A stretch of 64,000 nucleotides of DNA. Origin: Methylibium sp035762065. Lineage in GTDB: Bacteria; Pseudomonadota; Gammaproteobacteria; Burkholderiales; Burkholderiaceae_C. Positions 28,792-37,696 of the stretch are shown here, one piece after another. Position 1 is the stretch's first letter; every line of letters begins with the position of its first letter. The stretch lies in the NCBI RefSeq assembly GCF_035762065.1, contig NZ_DASTPW010000015.1, forward strand, positions 1 through 64,000, read 5' to 3'. Position numbers and translations under genes: made by a program. The notes beneath the pieces are model-generated. The model was not told the origin of the DNA and searched no databases. It saw only the letters and a program-made list of their open reading frames with translations.

Positions 28792-29604
28792 ATGGACGAC
28801 ATCGCCTTCATCGGCGGCGGCAACATGGCCGGCGCCCTGATCGGCGGGCTGCGCGCGGCCGGCGTCGCGGCCGAGCGCATCCTCGTCGTGGAGCCGTGGG
28901 CCGAGGCGCGGGCGAAGCTGGCGGCGGATCACGGCGTCGTCGCGGGCGAGCAGGCCGGGGCGGCGCTCGCGCAGGCGCGGCTCGTCGTCTGGGCGGTGAA
29001 GCCACAGGCCTTCGCCGAGGCGGCGGCGCCGTGCAAGCCGCATGTGCGCCACGCGACGCAGCTCAGCGTGATGGCCGGGATCCGCAGCGACGCGATCGCG
29101 CGCGCGACCGGCAGCGAGCGGGTGATCCGCGCGATGCCGAACACGCCGGCGCTGATCGGCCGCGGCATCGCCGGGCTCTATGCGCGGCCGTCCGTCGGCG
29201 CGGACGAACGCGCCCAGGCCGAAGCGCTGCTCGCGCCGACCGGCCAGACGCTGTGGCTGGACGACGAGGCGGCGCTCGACGCGGTGACCGCGGTCTCGGG
29301 CTCGGGCCCCGCCTACGTCTTCCTGTTCATCGAGGCGCTGGTCGATGCGGGCCGCGCGGTCGGCCTCGATGCCGCGGCCGCGCGCGCGCTGGCGCTCGCG
29401 ACGCTCGCCGGCGCGACCGAGCTGGCGCAGCGCTCGAGCGAGCCGCCGTCGCTGCTGCGCGAGCGCGTCACCTCGAAGGGCGGCACGACGGCCGCGGCGC
29501 TCGCGGTGCTGGAAGCGCGCGGCCTGAAGCCGGCGCTGATCGAGGCCGTCGCTGCGGCGCAGCGACGCGCGCGCGAGCTGGGCGCCGAGTTCGCGGCGGG
29601 CTAG
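28792..29604 (+). CDS. proC: Pyrroline-5-carboxylate reductase
   Basis: A 270-residue enzyme catalysing the last step of proline synthesis, P5C plus NADPH to proline. The N-terminal Rossmann motif is IAFIGGGNMAGALIGGL. Other family marks are WAVKPQ, AMPNTPALIGRGIAGLY, and the signature region TAVSGSGPAYVFLFIEAL with VTSKGGTTAAAL. AAGGAG at 28778-28783 supports the start at 28792. It counters the PutA reaction encoded upstream. The yggS gene often found before proC is absent; the 231 bases upstream hold nothing I recognise. Confidence 0.95.
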   Translation: MDDIAFIGGGNMAGALIGGLRAAGVAAERILVVEPWAEARAKLAADHGVVAGEQAGAALAQARLVVWAVKPQAFAEAAAPCKPHVRHATQLSVMAGIRSDAIARATGSERVIRAMPNTPALIGRGIAGLYARPSVGADERAQAEALLAPTGQTLWLDDEAALDAVTAVSGSGPAYVFLFIEALVDAGRAVGLDAAAARALALATLAGATELAQRSSEPPSLLRERVTSKGGTTAAALAVLEARGLKPALIEAVAAAQRRARELGAEFAAG

Positions 29605-29634
29605 CGCCACCGCGGCCGCAGGGCTGATACCCAA

Positions 29635-29657
29635 GCCGATGCCGAAGCCGCATCGGC
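29635..29657 (+). terminator. Hairpin after proC
   Basis: GCCGATGC (29635-29642) and GCATCGGC (29650-29657) form a perfect 8-bp stem with a 7-base loop, 31 bases after the proC stop. It may terminate proC; there is no U tract. Confidence 0.45.
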
Positions 29658-29678
29658 GCATGCCGACGCAGCGCCCCG

Positions 29679-29693
29679 GCATGCAAAGCATGC
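29679..29693. promoter_or_regulatory. Perfect GCATGC-AAA-GCATGC palindrome upstream of glutamate dehydrogenase
   Basis: Two GCATGC hexamers flank AAA, giving a 12-bp dyad about 140 bases before the start codon. It could be a dimeric regulator site controlling the glutamate dehydrogenase gene; no regulator can be named. Confidence 0.3.
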
Positions 29694-29833
29694 ATGGCAA
29701 GCCGCGGGCGGCCGCCTAAAGTGCCGGAGCTGCGCCCGCGAGCGCAGCGCCTCGGCGCACCCTGCGGCCCTCTTGAGCCGCGCCGGCCTTTGCCCGAGGC
29801 CGCCTCAGCGCCTCCATCCACAAGGAAGATTCC

Positions 29834-31135
29834 ATGAGCTCCACGAGCAGCGCGGCCCACGAGGCCTCGGTCCTGTCCTACGTTTCTCCGTCGCCGACCA
29901 GTCCCTGGGGCACCTACCTCTCGCAGGTCGATCGCGTCGTGCCCTACCTCGGCGCGCTGGGCCGCTGGGCCGAGACGCTCAAGCGCCCGAAGCGCGCGCT
30001 GATCGTCGACGTGCCGATCGAGATGGACGACGGCAGCGTCCGCCACTACGAAGGCTTTCGCGTGCAGCACAACCTGAGCCGCGGCCCCGGCAAGGGCGGC
30101 GTGCGCTACCACCCCGACGTGACGCTCGAGGAAGTGATGGCGCTGTCGGCGTGGATGACGGTCAAGTGCGCCGCGGTCAACCTGCCCTACGGCGGCGCGA
30201 AGGGCGGCATCCGCGTCGATCCGAAGCAGCTGTCGCTGAAGGAGCTGGAGAAGCTCACCCGCCGCTACACCAGCGAGATCGGCATCATCATCGGCCCGCA
30301 GCGTGACATCCCCGCGCCCGACGTGAACACCAACGGCCAGATCATGGCCTGGATGATGGACACGTACTCGATGAACACCGGCGCCACCGCCACCGGCGTC
30401 GTCACCGGCAAGCCGATCCACCTCGGCGGCTCGCTCGGCCGCGTCAAGGCCACCGGGCGCGGCGTGTTCGTCACCGGCCGGGAAGCCGCCCGGCGCATCG
30501 GCCTGAAGCTCGACCAGGCGCGCGTCGCGGTGCAGGGGCTGGGCAACGTCGGCGGCTCGGCGGCCGAGCTGTTCGGCCAGGCCGGCAGCAAGATCGTCGC
30601 CGCCCAGGACCACACCGGCACGATCGTCAACATGAACGGCCTCGACCTCGCCGAGCTGATGCCCTGGGTGCGCGAGCGCGGCGGCGTCGGCGGCTTCAAG
30701 GGCGCCGAGACCATCGAGCCGGAAACGTTCTGGGACATCGACTGCGACATCCTGATCCCCGCCGCGCTCGAAGGCCAGATCAGCGCGACGCGCGCCAAGC
30801 GCGTCAAGGCCAAGCTGGTGCTCGAGGGCGCGAACGGCCCGACGGTGCCCGAGGCCGACGACATCCTCGCCGAACGCGGCGTGCTGGTCGTGCCGGACGT
30901 CATCTGCAACGCCGGCGGCGTGACGGTCAGCTACTTCGAGTGGGTGCAGGACTTCAGCTCCTTCTTCTGGAGCGAAGACGAGATCAACCTGCGGCTCGAC
31001 AAGATCATGGTCGATGCGCTGAAGAAGATCTGGGACACCGCCGACCGCCACAGGATCAGCCTGCGCACCGCGACTTTCGCGGTGGCCTGCGAGCGCATCC
31101 TGATCGCGCGGGAGGAGCGCGGGCTCTACCCCTGA
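29834..31135 (+). CDS. gdhA: Glutamate dehydrogenase (Glu/Leu/Phe/Val family)
   Basis: A 433-residue hexameric-type glutamate dehydrogenase that interconverts glutamate and 2-oxoglutarate plus ammonia. The dimerisation and substrate domain has GPGKGGVRYHPDV and the catalytic Lys in NLPYGGAKGGIRVDP; the NAD(P) domain has VQGLGNVGG, followed by LVLEGANGPT and CNAGGVTVSYFEW. The short 433-residue form resembles NAD-dependent GudB/RocG-type enzymes, suggesting a catabolic role that would complete proline breakdown with PutA. AAGGAA precedes the ATG. Coenzyme choice is an inference. Confidence 0.9.
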   Translation: MSSTSSAAHEASVLSYVSPSPTSPWGTYLSQVDRVVPYLGALGRWAETLKRPKRALIVDVPIEMDDGSVRHYEGFRVQHNLSRGPGKGGVRYHPDVTLEEVMALSAWMTVKCAAVNLPYGGAKGGIRVDPKQLSLKELEKLTRRYTSEIGIIIGPQRDIPAPDVNTNGQIMAWMMDTYSMNTGATATGVVTGKPIHLGGSLGRVKATGRGVFVTGREAARRIGLKLDQARVAVQGLGNVGGSAAELFGQAGSKIVAAQDHTGTIVNMNGLDLAELMPWVRERGGVGGFKGAETIEPETFWDIDCDILIPAALEGQISATRAKRVKAKLVLEGANGPTVPEADDILAERGVLVVPDVICNAGGVTVSYFEWVQDFSSFFWSEDEINLRLDKIMVDALKKIWDTADRHRISLRTATFAVACERILIAREERGLYP

Positions 31136-31150
31136 TCCGCCGCGCGGGGC

Positions 31151-31243
31151 GCGCGGCCTTTCAGCGGTGCGCGCCGCGGTCGCGCGGCCTTTCAGCGGTG
31201 TTCGCCGCGGTCGCGCGGCCTGTCAACGGTGCGCGCCGCGGTC
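31151..31243. repeat. Three tandem copies of a 31-bp unit
   Basis: Units at 31151-31181, 31182-31212 and 31213-31243 share GCGCGGCCTTTCAGCGG followed by a GCGCGCCGCGGTC-like end, with a few differences in units 2 and 3. The third unit contains the stop codon and last codons of the minus-strand gene ending at 31223, so the array looks like duplication of that gene's 3' end into the intergenic space after glutamate dehydrogenase. Confidence 0.85.
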
Positions 31244-32278
31244 ACGCACGTGCACGATCGCTTCGGCCCGGCTGTGCAGGCCGAGCTTGTCGAGGATGCT
31301 CGACACCTGGTTGCGCACCGTCTTCTCGCTCTTGCCGAGCTCGGCGGCGATCGCGCGGTTGTCGAGGCCGCGCGCGACGCGCGTGAGCACCTCGCGTTCG
31401 GCGGGCGTGAGGCCGTCGTCTGCCGCGGTCGGCGGCGGCGCGCCGAGGAAGTCGCCCACCTCCGCGAGGAAGTGCCCCCAGGCCGGCTCGGTGCTGAGCA
31501 GCACGTGGTTGTCGGTGTCGAGCGTGACGAAGCGCGCGCCGGGGATCAGCGAGGCGAGCAGCCGGCCTTCCTCGAAAGGCACCGCGGCGTCGCCGCGCGC
31601 GTGCAGCACGAGCGTCGGCACGCGCACCTGCCGCGCGAGCTCGGTCACGTCGACCTGGTGGAAGGCTTCGAGCAGCCGCGCCGCCGCGTCGGCGCTGGAG
31701 GTGATGCGCATCAGCTCGGTCCACCACTGCAGCTGCTCGGGCGTGCCGTGCTTGATGAAGCGGCGGGTGAAGACCTCGCGGAACGCCGGGTTGTCGCTGC
31801 CCCAGCCGACGCGGATCAGGTTGACCAGCGTGTGCGCTTCGAGCTGCTGGGCGGGGCTCGGGTCGCGCCGCAGGCTGCCGCGCGCGTAGGCGCCGGCCAG
31901 CACCAGGTGCGAGACCCGCTCCGGGTGCGCGACCGCGTACGCGATCGCGACCGCGCCGCCTTGCGACATGCCGAGGATCGGCACGCGCGGCAGCTGCAGC
32001 GCGTCGATCACCGCGCTCAGGTCGCCGACCCACGAGGGCAGCGAATAGTCGGCGACTTCGCGGTCGGAGAGGCCGCAGCCGCGCTGGTCGTAGCGGATGT
32101 AGGTGTGGTGCTTCGACAGCGCGTCGAGCCAGGGGCGCCAGACGGGGCTCGCATGGTCGTGCTCGACGTGCGTGAGCCAGTGCGCCGCGCGCAGCAGCGG
32201 CGCTCCGCGGCCGATCGTCGCGACGGCGATGCGCACGCCGTCGGGCGCGGTGCAGAAGCGCAGCTGTTGGCGGTCCAT
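31223..32278 (-). CDS. Alpha/beta hydrolase fused to a LuxR-type DNA-binding domain
   Basis: A 351-residue fusion. Residues about 20-275 are an alpha/beta hydrolase: nucleophile elbow GMSQGG, acid in LVLHARGDAAVP and histidine in DTDNHVLLS. Residues about 285-345 are a LuxR/GerE helix-turn-helix (LTPAEREVLTRVARGLDNRAIAAELGKSEKTVRNQVSSILDKLGLHSRAEA). This arrangement suggests a regulator in which the hydrolase domain senses or hydrolyses a small ester or lactone. The start at 32278 lacks a strong ribosome site. It is divergent from the ferritin-like gene at 32432, a likely target. Its 3' end lies in the triplicated repeat. Confidence 0.85.
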   Translation of the reverse strand: MDRQQLRFCTAPDGVRIAVATIGRGAPLLRAAHWLTHVEHDHASPVWRPWLDALSKHHTYIRYDQRGCGLSDREVADYSLPSWVGDLSAVIDALQLPRVPILGMSQGGAVAIAYAVAHPERVSHLVLAGAYARGSLRRDPSPAQQLEAHTLVNLIRVGWGSDNPAFREVFTRRFIKHGTPEQLQWWTELMRITSSADAAARLLEAFHQVDVTELARQVRVPTLVLHARGDAAVPFEEGRLLASLIPGARFVTLDTDNHVLLSTEPAWGHFLAEVGDFLGAPPPTAADDGLTPAEREVLTRVARGLDNRAIAAELGKSEKTVRNQVSSILDKLGLHSRAEAIVHVRDRGAHR

Positions 32279-32431
32279 GGCGAAACGATTGTGGGCGCGC
32301 GGGACATCCGGCCCATCCCCAAGCGCATCGAGATCGCCGGCACGGGACAGGCGCCTCATGCAAAGGGCGGTGCGGCTCGCGACGATGACGCACGTCGATC
32401 CGACGCCCAACCCTTCGCGATGGAGCCAGCG

Positions 32432-33433
32432 ATGCAAGCCTCCCCCACCCTCACCACGAACCCCGCCGAAACCGCCCGCTACGCCAGGACCATCGAGGCG
32501 TCCAAGCGCGTGCGCTGGGACATCGACCGCGACGTGATCCGCGGCCGCGCCTTCGACCTCGGCCACGTCTTCCTGCCCGACGGCCTCTCGCTCGCCGACG
32601 AGCTGCCCTTCCTCAAAGCCGCGCAGCGCCGCTTCTGGAGCCAGGTGCAGGGGCGTACGTATGCGCGCATGTTCGCGCTGGTCGAGCGCACCATCGGCGC
32701 GAAGATGCTCGACGTGAGCCGCGGGCACGCGCTCGGCGACCAGGTCGCCTTCGAGGCGCTGGTGCGGCTGACCGACGAGGAGCTCAAGCACCAGGAGCTG
32801 TTCCGCCGCATCGAGGCGCTGGCGGCCGCCGGCATGCCCGCCGGCTACCGCTTCGACATCGATGCGAACGCGGTCGCGGCCTTCGTGCTCGGCCGCTGCG
32901 ACTGGGCGGTGCTCGCGCTCACCTGCCATATCGAGCTGTTCTCGCAGGCGCACTACCGCGCGAGCATCGGCGCCGAAGTCGAGCGAGCGGCCGAGCTCTC
33001 GCCGCTGTTCAAGGACGTGTTCCTCTTCCACTGGCGCGAGGAGTCGCAGCACGCGGTGCTCGACGAGCTCGAATGGATCCGCGCCGACCGGCGCCTCGCC
33101 GACGACGCCGAGCGCGACGCGGCCGTCGGCGACCTGATCGCGCTGGTCGGCGGCGTCGACGGCATCGTGCAGACCCAGGCCGCCGCGGACGCCGCCTACT
33201 TTCTCGCGCAGACCGGCATCGACGACGCGGCCCGCGCCGACGCGGTGAGGGCGACGATGCTGAAGGCCTATCGCTGGCAGTACATCGTCTCGGGCGCGCT
33301 GCATCCGCAATTCCGGACGCTGCTCGGAAGCTTCGTCAGCGAAGCGCAGCTGCAGCGCATCCAGCAGGCGCTCGCACCGCTCGCCTATGCGGTGCCGTGC
33401 CGCGCCGAGGCCGCCATCGCGATGACGCACTGA
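32432..33433 (+). CDS. Ferritin-like (putative diiron) protein
   Basis: A 333-residue mostly helical protein. Three motifs could supply iron ligands: EELKHQELF (about residues 112-120), CHIELFSQAHY (168-178) and EESQHAVLDELE (201-212), with E-x-x-H spacing in the first and last. This looks like a ferritin-like diiron oxygenase/oxidase fold, but the exact family and substrate are not identified. GGAG lies 6 bases before the ATG at 32432. It is divergent, 153 bases away, from the hydrolase-LuxR regulator, which may control it. Confidence 0.7.
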   Translation: MQASPTLTTNPAETARYARTIEASKRVRWDIDRDVIRGRAFDLGHVFLPDGLSLADELPFLKAAQRRFWSQVQGRTYARMFALVERTIGAKMLDVSRGHALGDQVAFEALVRLTDEELKHQELFRRIEALAAAGMPAGYRFDIDANAVAAFVLGRCDWAVLALTCHIELFSQAHYRASIGAEVERAAELSPLFKDVFLFHWREESQHAVLDELEWIRADRRLADDAERDAAVGDLIALVGGVDGIVQTQAAADAAYFLAQTGIDDAARADAVRATMLKAYRWQYIVSGALHPQFRTLLGSFVSEAQLQRIQQALAPLAYAVPCRAEAAIAMTH

Positions 33434-33468
33434 GCCGCGCGGCCGCCGGACTGCGCCACACTGGGCCG

Positions 33469-34863
33469 ATGGGCCCGCTGCATGCGCTGACCGCGATCGA
33501 AATGCTCGACGCGTACCGAAGCGGCGCGGTCTCGCCGGTGGAGGTGACGCGCGACGTGCTCGCGCGCATCGAGCGTTGGGAGCCGCTGATCGCCGCGACC
33601 TGGGCGCTCGACGCTGACGCGGCGCTCGACGCGGCGCGCGCGAGCGAGGCGCGCTGGCGGCGCGGCGAGCCGCTGGCACTGGACGGCGTGCCGGTGACGA
33701 TCAAGGAGAACATCGCGACGCGCGGCGTGCCGGTGCCGCTGGGCACCGCGGCCAGCGAGCTGGTGCCCGCGACGGCCGACGCGCCGCCCGCCGCGCGGCT
33801 GCGCGAGGCCGGCGCGGTGATCCTCGCGAAGACCACCATGCCCGACTACGGGATGCTGACCTCGGGGCTGTCAAGCTTCCACAAGCTCGCGCGCAATCCC
33901 TGGAACCTGGCGCTGAACCCGGGCGGCTCCAGCGCCGGCGCCGGTGCGGCGGGCGCGGCCGGCTACGGGCCGATCCACCTCGGCACCGACATCGGCGGCT
34001 CGATCCGGCTGCCCGCGTGCTGGTGCGGCCTCGTGGGCTTCAAGCCGAGCTTCGGCCGCGTGCCGATCCAGCCGACGACGCTCGGCCGCGTCGCCGGCCC
34101 GATGACGCGCACGGTGCGCGACGCGGCGCTCGCGATGCGCGTGCTCGCGCAGCCCGACGGGCGCGACCCGATGAGCCTGCCGGCGCAGCCGCTCGCCTGG
34201 CTCGACGACGACGCGCCGCTCGCGCTGAAGGGCCTGCGCCTGGGCGTGCTGCTCGACGGCGGCTGGGGCCTGCCGCTCGATGCCGAGGTGCGCGCGGTCG
34301 TCGAGGCCGCGGCGCGCCGCTTCGAGGCGGCCGGCGCGATCGTCGAGCCGCTGGCCCCGTTCACCACGCCGACGATGGCGGCAGGCATCGACCGCTGGTT
34401 CCGGCTGCGCACGCTGGTCGATCTGCGCGCGCTGCCGGCCGGGCGCCGCTCCCGCGTGCTGCCGTTCATCGCCGCATGGGCCGAGGGCGCGGCCGGCGTC
34501 TCGGCCGAGGACGCCTACCGCGCGTTCGCCCAATGGCAGGCGCTGCGCGAGGCCGGCGTCGCGGCTTGCGGCGGCTTCGACTTCGTGCTGTCGCCGGTGA
34601 GCCCGACGAGCGGCTTCCCGGCCGAGTGGGCGATGCCCAGCAACGACCCGGCGCGCTCGCTCGACCACATCGCGTTCACGCTGCCGTTCAACGTCGGCGA
34701 GCAGCCGGCGATCTCGGTCGACGCGGGGCATGCGGCGAACGGCCTGCCGGTCGGGCTGCAGATCGCGGGGCGGCGCTTCGACGACCTCGGCGTGCTCAGG
34801 ATGGCCGCGGCCTGGGAGGCGCTGCGGCCGGCGCCGCGGCCCTGGCCGCAACCGCCGGGCTGA
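33469..34863 (+). CDS. Amidase (amidase-signature family)
   Basis: A 464-residue amidase-signature enzyme. The Ser-cisSer-Lys triad is visible: Lys in VTIKENIA, the Gly/Ser-rich loop NPGGSSAGAGAA and nucleophile region GTDIGGSIRLPACWCG. Such enzymes hydrolyse C-N bonds of amides, ureas or carbamates; the GatA-specific C-terminal features and a gatCB context are missing, so it is not the tRNA amidotransferase. It begins 35 bases after the ferritin-like gene and may be in its operon. Confidence 0.88.
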   Translation: MGPLHALTAIEMLDAYRSGAVSPVEVTRDVLARIERWEPLIAATWALDADAALDAARASEARWRRGEPLALDGVPVTIKENIATRGVPVPLGTAASELVPATADAPPAARLREAGAVILAKTTMPDYGMLTSGLSSFHKLARNPWNLALNPGGSSAGAGAAGAAGYGPIHLGTDIGGSIRLPACWCGLVGFKPSFGRVPIQPTTLGRVAGPMTRTVRDAALAMRVLAQPDGRDPMSLPAQPLAWLDDDAPLALKGLRLGVLLDGGWGLPLDAEVRAVVEAAARRFEAAGAIVEPLAPFTTPTMAAGIDRWFRLRTLVDLRALPAGRRSRVLPFIAAWAEGAAGVSAEDAYRAFAQWQALREAGVAACGGFDFVLSPVSPTSGFPAEWAMPSNDPARSLDHIAFTLPFNVGEQPAISVDAGHAANGLPVGLQIAGRRFDDLGVLRMAAAWEALRPAPRPWPQPPG

Positions 34864-34872
34864 GCCGCGCGG

Positions 34873-35301
34873 CTACTGCGAGGCGGCCGGCGCGGGCAGC
34901 GGAGGCGCCGGCGTCGCGGCCGACGGCGGCGTGCCCATCGTCGGCATGTCGAGCTCGGTCTGCACCCGGGTGACGAAGTGGCGCGTCTCGCCGAAGCAGC
35001 TGGTCGGCAGGCCCACCTTCTCCTCGTAGTGCAGGCTCACGCGCCGGCCCATCACCTTCTCGATCTCCCTCGCGACCGCTTCCTCGCGCACCGTGAAGAA
35101 GAACTTCTCCGGCGTGCTGCCGGGCAGCGAGACCATCGCCATCTCGCCCTCCCAGGTCTTGCACAGCCAGCCCTTGTTGGAGAACTTCTGGACCCAGCCG
35201 GCACGGTCGCCGGTCGAGTAGTTCCAGTTCAGCGCGATCAGGAACCAGCCGACCGCGAGCGCGACCAGCACGACGAGGGCGATGAGAAGGCGTCCGATCA
35301 T
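34873..35301 (-). CDS. Single-pass membrane-anchored protein, unknown function
   Basis: A 142-residue protein with one N-terminal helix (residues 4-27, LLIALVVLVALAVGWFLIALNW) and a soluble domain with two cysteines (WLCKTWEGE, LPTSCFGE). The tail is Pro/Ala-rich. Similar short proteins occur in many Burkholderiales; no function is known to me. It follows ubiA in the same direction with a 52-base gap and converges on the amidase gene; a 12-base palindrome AGCCGCGCGGCT lies between the stops. Confidence 0.65.
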   Translation of the reverse strand: MIGRLLIALVVLVALAVGWFLIALNWNYSTGDRAGWVQKFSNKGWLCKTWEGEMAMVSLPGSTPEKFFFTVREEAVAREIEKVMGRRVSLHYEEKVGLPTSCFGETRHFVTRVQTELDMPTMGTPPSAATPAPPLPAPAASQ

Positions 35302-35353
35302 GGCGGGCAAGGGCGAGTGGCTGCGGCGCGCGACTGTGGCACGAAGCGGCGGC

Positions 35354-36229
35354 TCAGCGCCACGCGAGATCGAGGGCAATCCCCGCGAACACCGCGAAGC
35401 CGAGCCAGTGGTTCTGCTTGAAGGCGACGAAGCAGGGGTCGCGCGCGCGGTCGCGGATCAGGCGCCAGTGCCACAGCGCCTGCGCCGCGGCCGCCGCCAG
35501 CCCGAGCGCGAACGGCCAGCCCAGCCCGCGCGCGAAGCCGACCGCGGCCCAGATCGCGAGATGGATCGCGTAGCAGGCCATCACCGCTGCCACGTCGAAG
35601 CGGCCGAAGGTGATCGCCGAGGTCTTGATGCCGATCTTCAGGTCGTCGTCGCGGTCGACCATCGCGTACTCGGTGTCGTAGGCCAGCACCCAGAACAGGT
35701 TGCCGACGAACAGCGCCCAGCCCCACACGGGCAGGGCGTCCATGACGGCGGTGAAGGCCATCGGGATGCCGAAGCTGAACGCGACGCCGAGCACCGCCTG
35801 CGGCATCGAGACGAAGCGCTTCGCGTACGGATAGCCGATCGCGACCGCGAGCGCGGCGAACGACATCGCGATCGTGAGCGCGTTGGTCGTCAGCACCAGC
35901 GCGAACGCGAGAAGCGCAAGCGCCGCGCCGAGCAGCAGCGCCTCGCGGATCGGCAGGGCGCCGCTCGTCACCGGCCGGCGCGCGGTGCGCTTCACGTGGC
36001 GGTCGAATTCGCGGTCCGCCACGTCGTTGACGCAGCAGCCGGCGCTGCGCATCAGCACCGTGCCGAGCGTGAACACCGCGAGCAGGTGCCAGCCCGGAAA
36101 GCCGCCGGCCGCGAGCCATAGCGCGCCCAGCGTCGGCCACAGCAGCAGCAGCCAGCCGGCGGGGCGGTCCCAGCGGATCAGGTCGAGGTAGAGCGCGGGG
36201 CGCGACGGCGGTGCGGTGGTGGTGTCCAT
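35354..36229 (-). CDS. ubiA: 4-hydroxybenzoate polyprenyltransferase
   Basis: A 291-residue integral membrane prenyltransferase of ubiquinone synthesis that attaches the polyprenyl chain to 4-hydroxybenzoate. The two Asp-rich motifs are NDVADREFD (about residues 68-76) and DTEYAMVDRDDDLKIG (185-200). About eight helices are visible. Length and motifs match proteobacterial UbiA. The start at 36229 follows an unremarkable leader. It is divergent from the radical SAM gene, with the LexA box in the 191-base gap lying close to that gene. Confidence 0.93.
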   Translation of the reverse strand: MDTTTAPPSRPALYLDLIRWDRPAGWLLLLWPTLGALWLAAGGFPGWHLLAVFTLGTVLMRSAGCCVNDVADREFDRHVKRTARRPVTSGALPIREALLLGAALALLAFALVLTTNALTIAMSFAALAVAIGYPYAKRFVSMPQAVLGVAFSFGIPMAFTAVMDALPVWGWALFVGNLFWVLAYDTEYAMVDRDDDLKIGIKTSAITFGRFDVAAVMACYAIHLAIWAAVGFARGLGWPFALGLAAAAAQALWHWRLIRDRARDPCFVAFKQNHWLGFAVFAGIALDLAWR

Positions 36230-36387
36230 CGGTGATCCATCGAACGAAAGGTCCCTCGGCCAAGCCCGACGGGACGATGTTCACGGTGCGTCGCAAGGGT
36301 ACGTCGATGCCGCCTCGAAGCCGGACAGGGGCACGCGGCTTGCCCCTTCGCGCTGCTCGGCATGCATGCCGCCGCTCGGGTCGACTA

Positions 36388-36403
36388 CTGTAAATTCATC
36401 CAG
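36388..36403 (+). promoter_or_regulatory. LexA (SOS) box
   Basis: CTGTAAATTCATCCAG fits CTG-N10-CAG exactly and extends to ACTG...CAGT. It lies 17 bases before the start of the radical SAM gene in an otherwise GC-rich region. This predicts LexA repression and SOS induction of the two-gene repair operon. Confidence 0.75.
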
Positions 36404-36420
36404 TCTTCCGAAGTCCCGCG

Positions 36421-37692
36421 ATGAACCTGCAGTCCAAGCTCGCGATCCTGGCCGATGCCGCCAAATACGACGCCTCGTGCGCCAGCAGCGGCGCCGACAA
36501 GCGCAACGCCGTCGGGGCGCCGAAGGGCGCCATCGGCTCGACCGAGGGCATGGGCATCTGCCACAGCTACGCGCCCGACGGCCGCTGCATCTCGCTGCTC
36601 AAGCTGCTGCTCACCAACTATTGCCAGTTCGATTGCCTCTACTGCGTCAACCGCGTCAGCAGCAACGTGCCGCGCGCGCGCTTCACGGTGCAGGAGGTGG
36701 TCGACCTGACGCTCGACTTCTACCGGCGCAACTGCATCGAAGGCCTGTTCCTCAGCTCCGGGATCATCCGGAGCCCCGACCACACGATGGAGCAGATCGT
36801 CGAGGTCGCGCGCCGGCTGCGCGAGGAGCACCACTTCCGCGGCTACATCCACTTGAAGACGATCCCCGACGCGAGCGCCGAGCTGCTCGCCGCCGCGGGC
36901 CGCCACGCCGACCGGCTGAGCATCAACATCGAGCTGCCGACGCCGGCCGGCCTCGCGGCGCTGGCGCCGCAGAAGGACAACGCGGCGATCAAGCGCTCGA
37001 TGGCGCGCATGCGCATCCACATCGAGGACGCCCGCGCGGCCCGCGCGCCGCGTGCCGCCACGTCGCAGCCGAAGCTCGCGCCCAAGCGCGCGAAGCCGCC
37101 GCCGTTCGCGGCCGCGGGCCAGAGCACGCAGATGATCGTCGGCGCCGACGACGCGAACGACCGCGCGATCCTCGACACCAGCGCCGCGCTCTACGCGAGC
37201 TACGGCCTGAAGCGCGTCTACTTCTCGGCCTTCAGCCCGATCCCCGACGCGCCGATCGCGCTGCCGTCGAAGCCCGCGCCGCTGGTGCGCGAGCACCGGC
37301 TCTACCAGGCCGACTGGCTGATGCGCTTCTACGGTTTCGACAAGGACGAGATCGTCACCGGCGACACCGGCCTGCTGCGCCTCGACGTCGACCCGAAGCT
37401 CGCCTGGGCGCTGGCGCATCGCCAGCACTTCCCGGTCGACCTGAACCGCGCGCCGCGCGAGCTGCTGCTGCGCGTGCCCGGCCTGGGCGTCAAGGCGGTG
37501 CAGCGCGTGCTCGCCTCGCGCCGCCTGCGGCGGCTGCGCACCGACGATCTCCAGCGCCTGCGCGTGCCGCTGCGCAAGGTGCTGCCCTTCGTGCAGACCG
37601 ACGACCACCGCCCGGCGCGCGAAGCCGACTCCGCCGCGCTCACGCGCCAGCTTGCGCCGCTGTCCGAGCAGGCCGAGCTGTTCGAGGCCTAA
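36421..37692 (+). CDS. DNA modification/repair radical SAM protein linked to UdgX
   Basis: A 423-residue radical SAM protein. Cys68, Cys72 and Cys75 (YCQFDCLYC) should bind the 4Fe-4S cluster. A helix-hairpin-helix DNA-binding motif is near residues 345-365 (LLLRVPGLGVKAVQRVLASR). This matches the family annotated as putative DNA modification/repair radical SAM protein (TIGR03916), which travels with a UDG-family partner. The partner gene follows after 4 bases. The substrate is unknown; a DNA lesion related to the SplB type is an inference. The LexA box places it in the SOS response. Confidence 0.9.
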   Translation: MNLQSKLAILADAAKYDASCASSGADKRNAVGAPKGAIGSTEGMGICHSYAPDGRCISLLKLLLTNYCQFDCLYCVNRVSSNVPRARFTVQEVVDLTLDFYRRNCIEGLFLSSGIIRSPDHTMEQIVEVARRLREEHHFRGYIHLKTIPDASAELLAAAGRHADRLSINIELPTPAGLAALAPQKDNAAIKRSMARMRIHIEDARAARAPRAATSQPKLAPKRAKPPPFAAAGQSTQMIVGADDANDRAILDTSAALYASYGLKRVYFSAFSPIPDAPIALPSKPAPLVREHRLYQADWLMRFYGFDKDEIVTGDTGLLRLDVDPKLAWALAHRQHFPVDLNRAPRELLLRVPGLGVKAVQRVLASRRLRRLRTDDLQRLRVPLRKVLPFVQTDDHRPAREADSAALTRQLAPLSEQAELFEA

Positions 37693-37696
37693 GGCG

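Noticed and set aside
31151..31243. Possible CRISPR remnant
   Set aside because: The units are directly adjacent with no spacers, and no cas gene is present.
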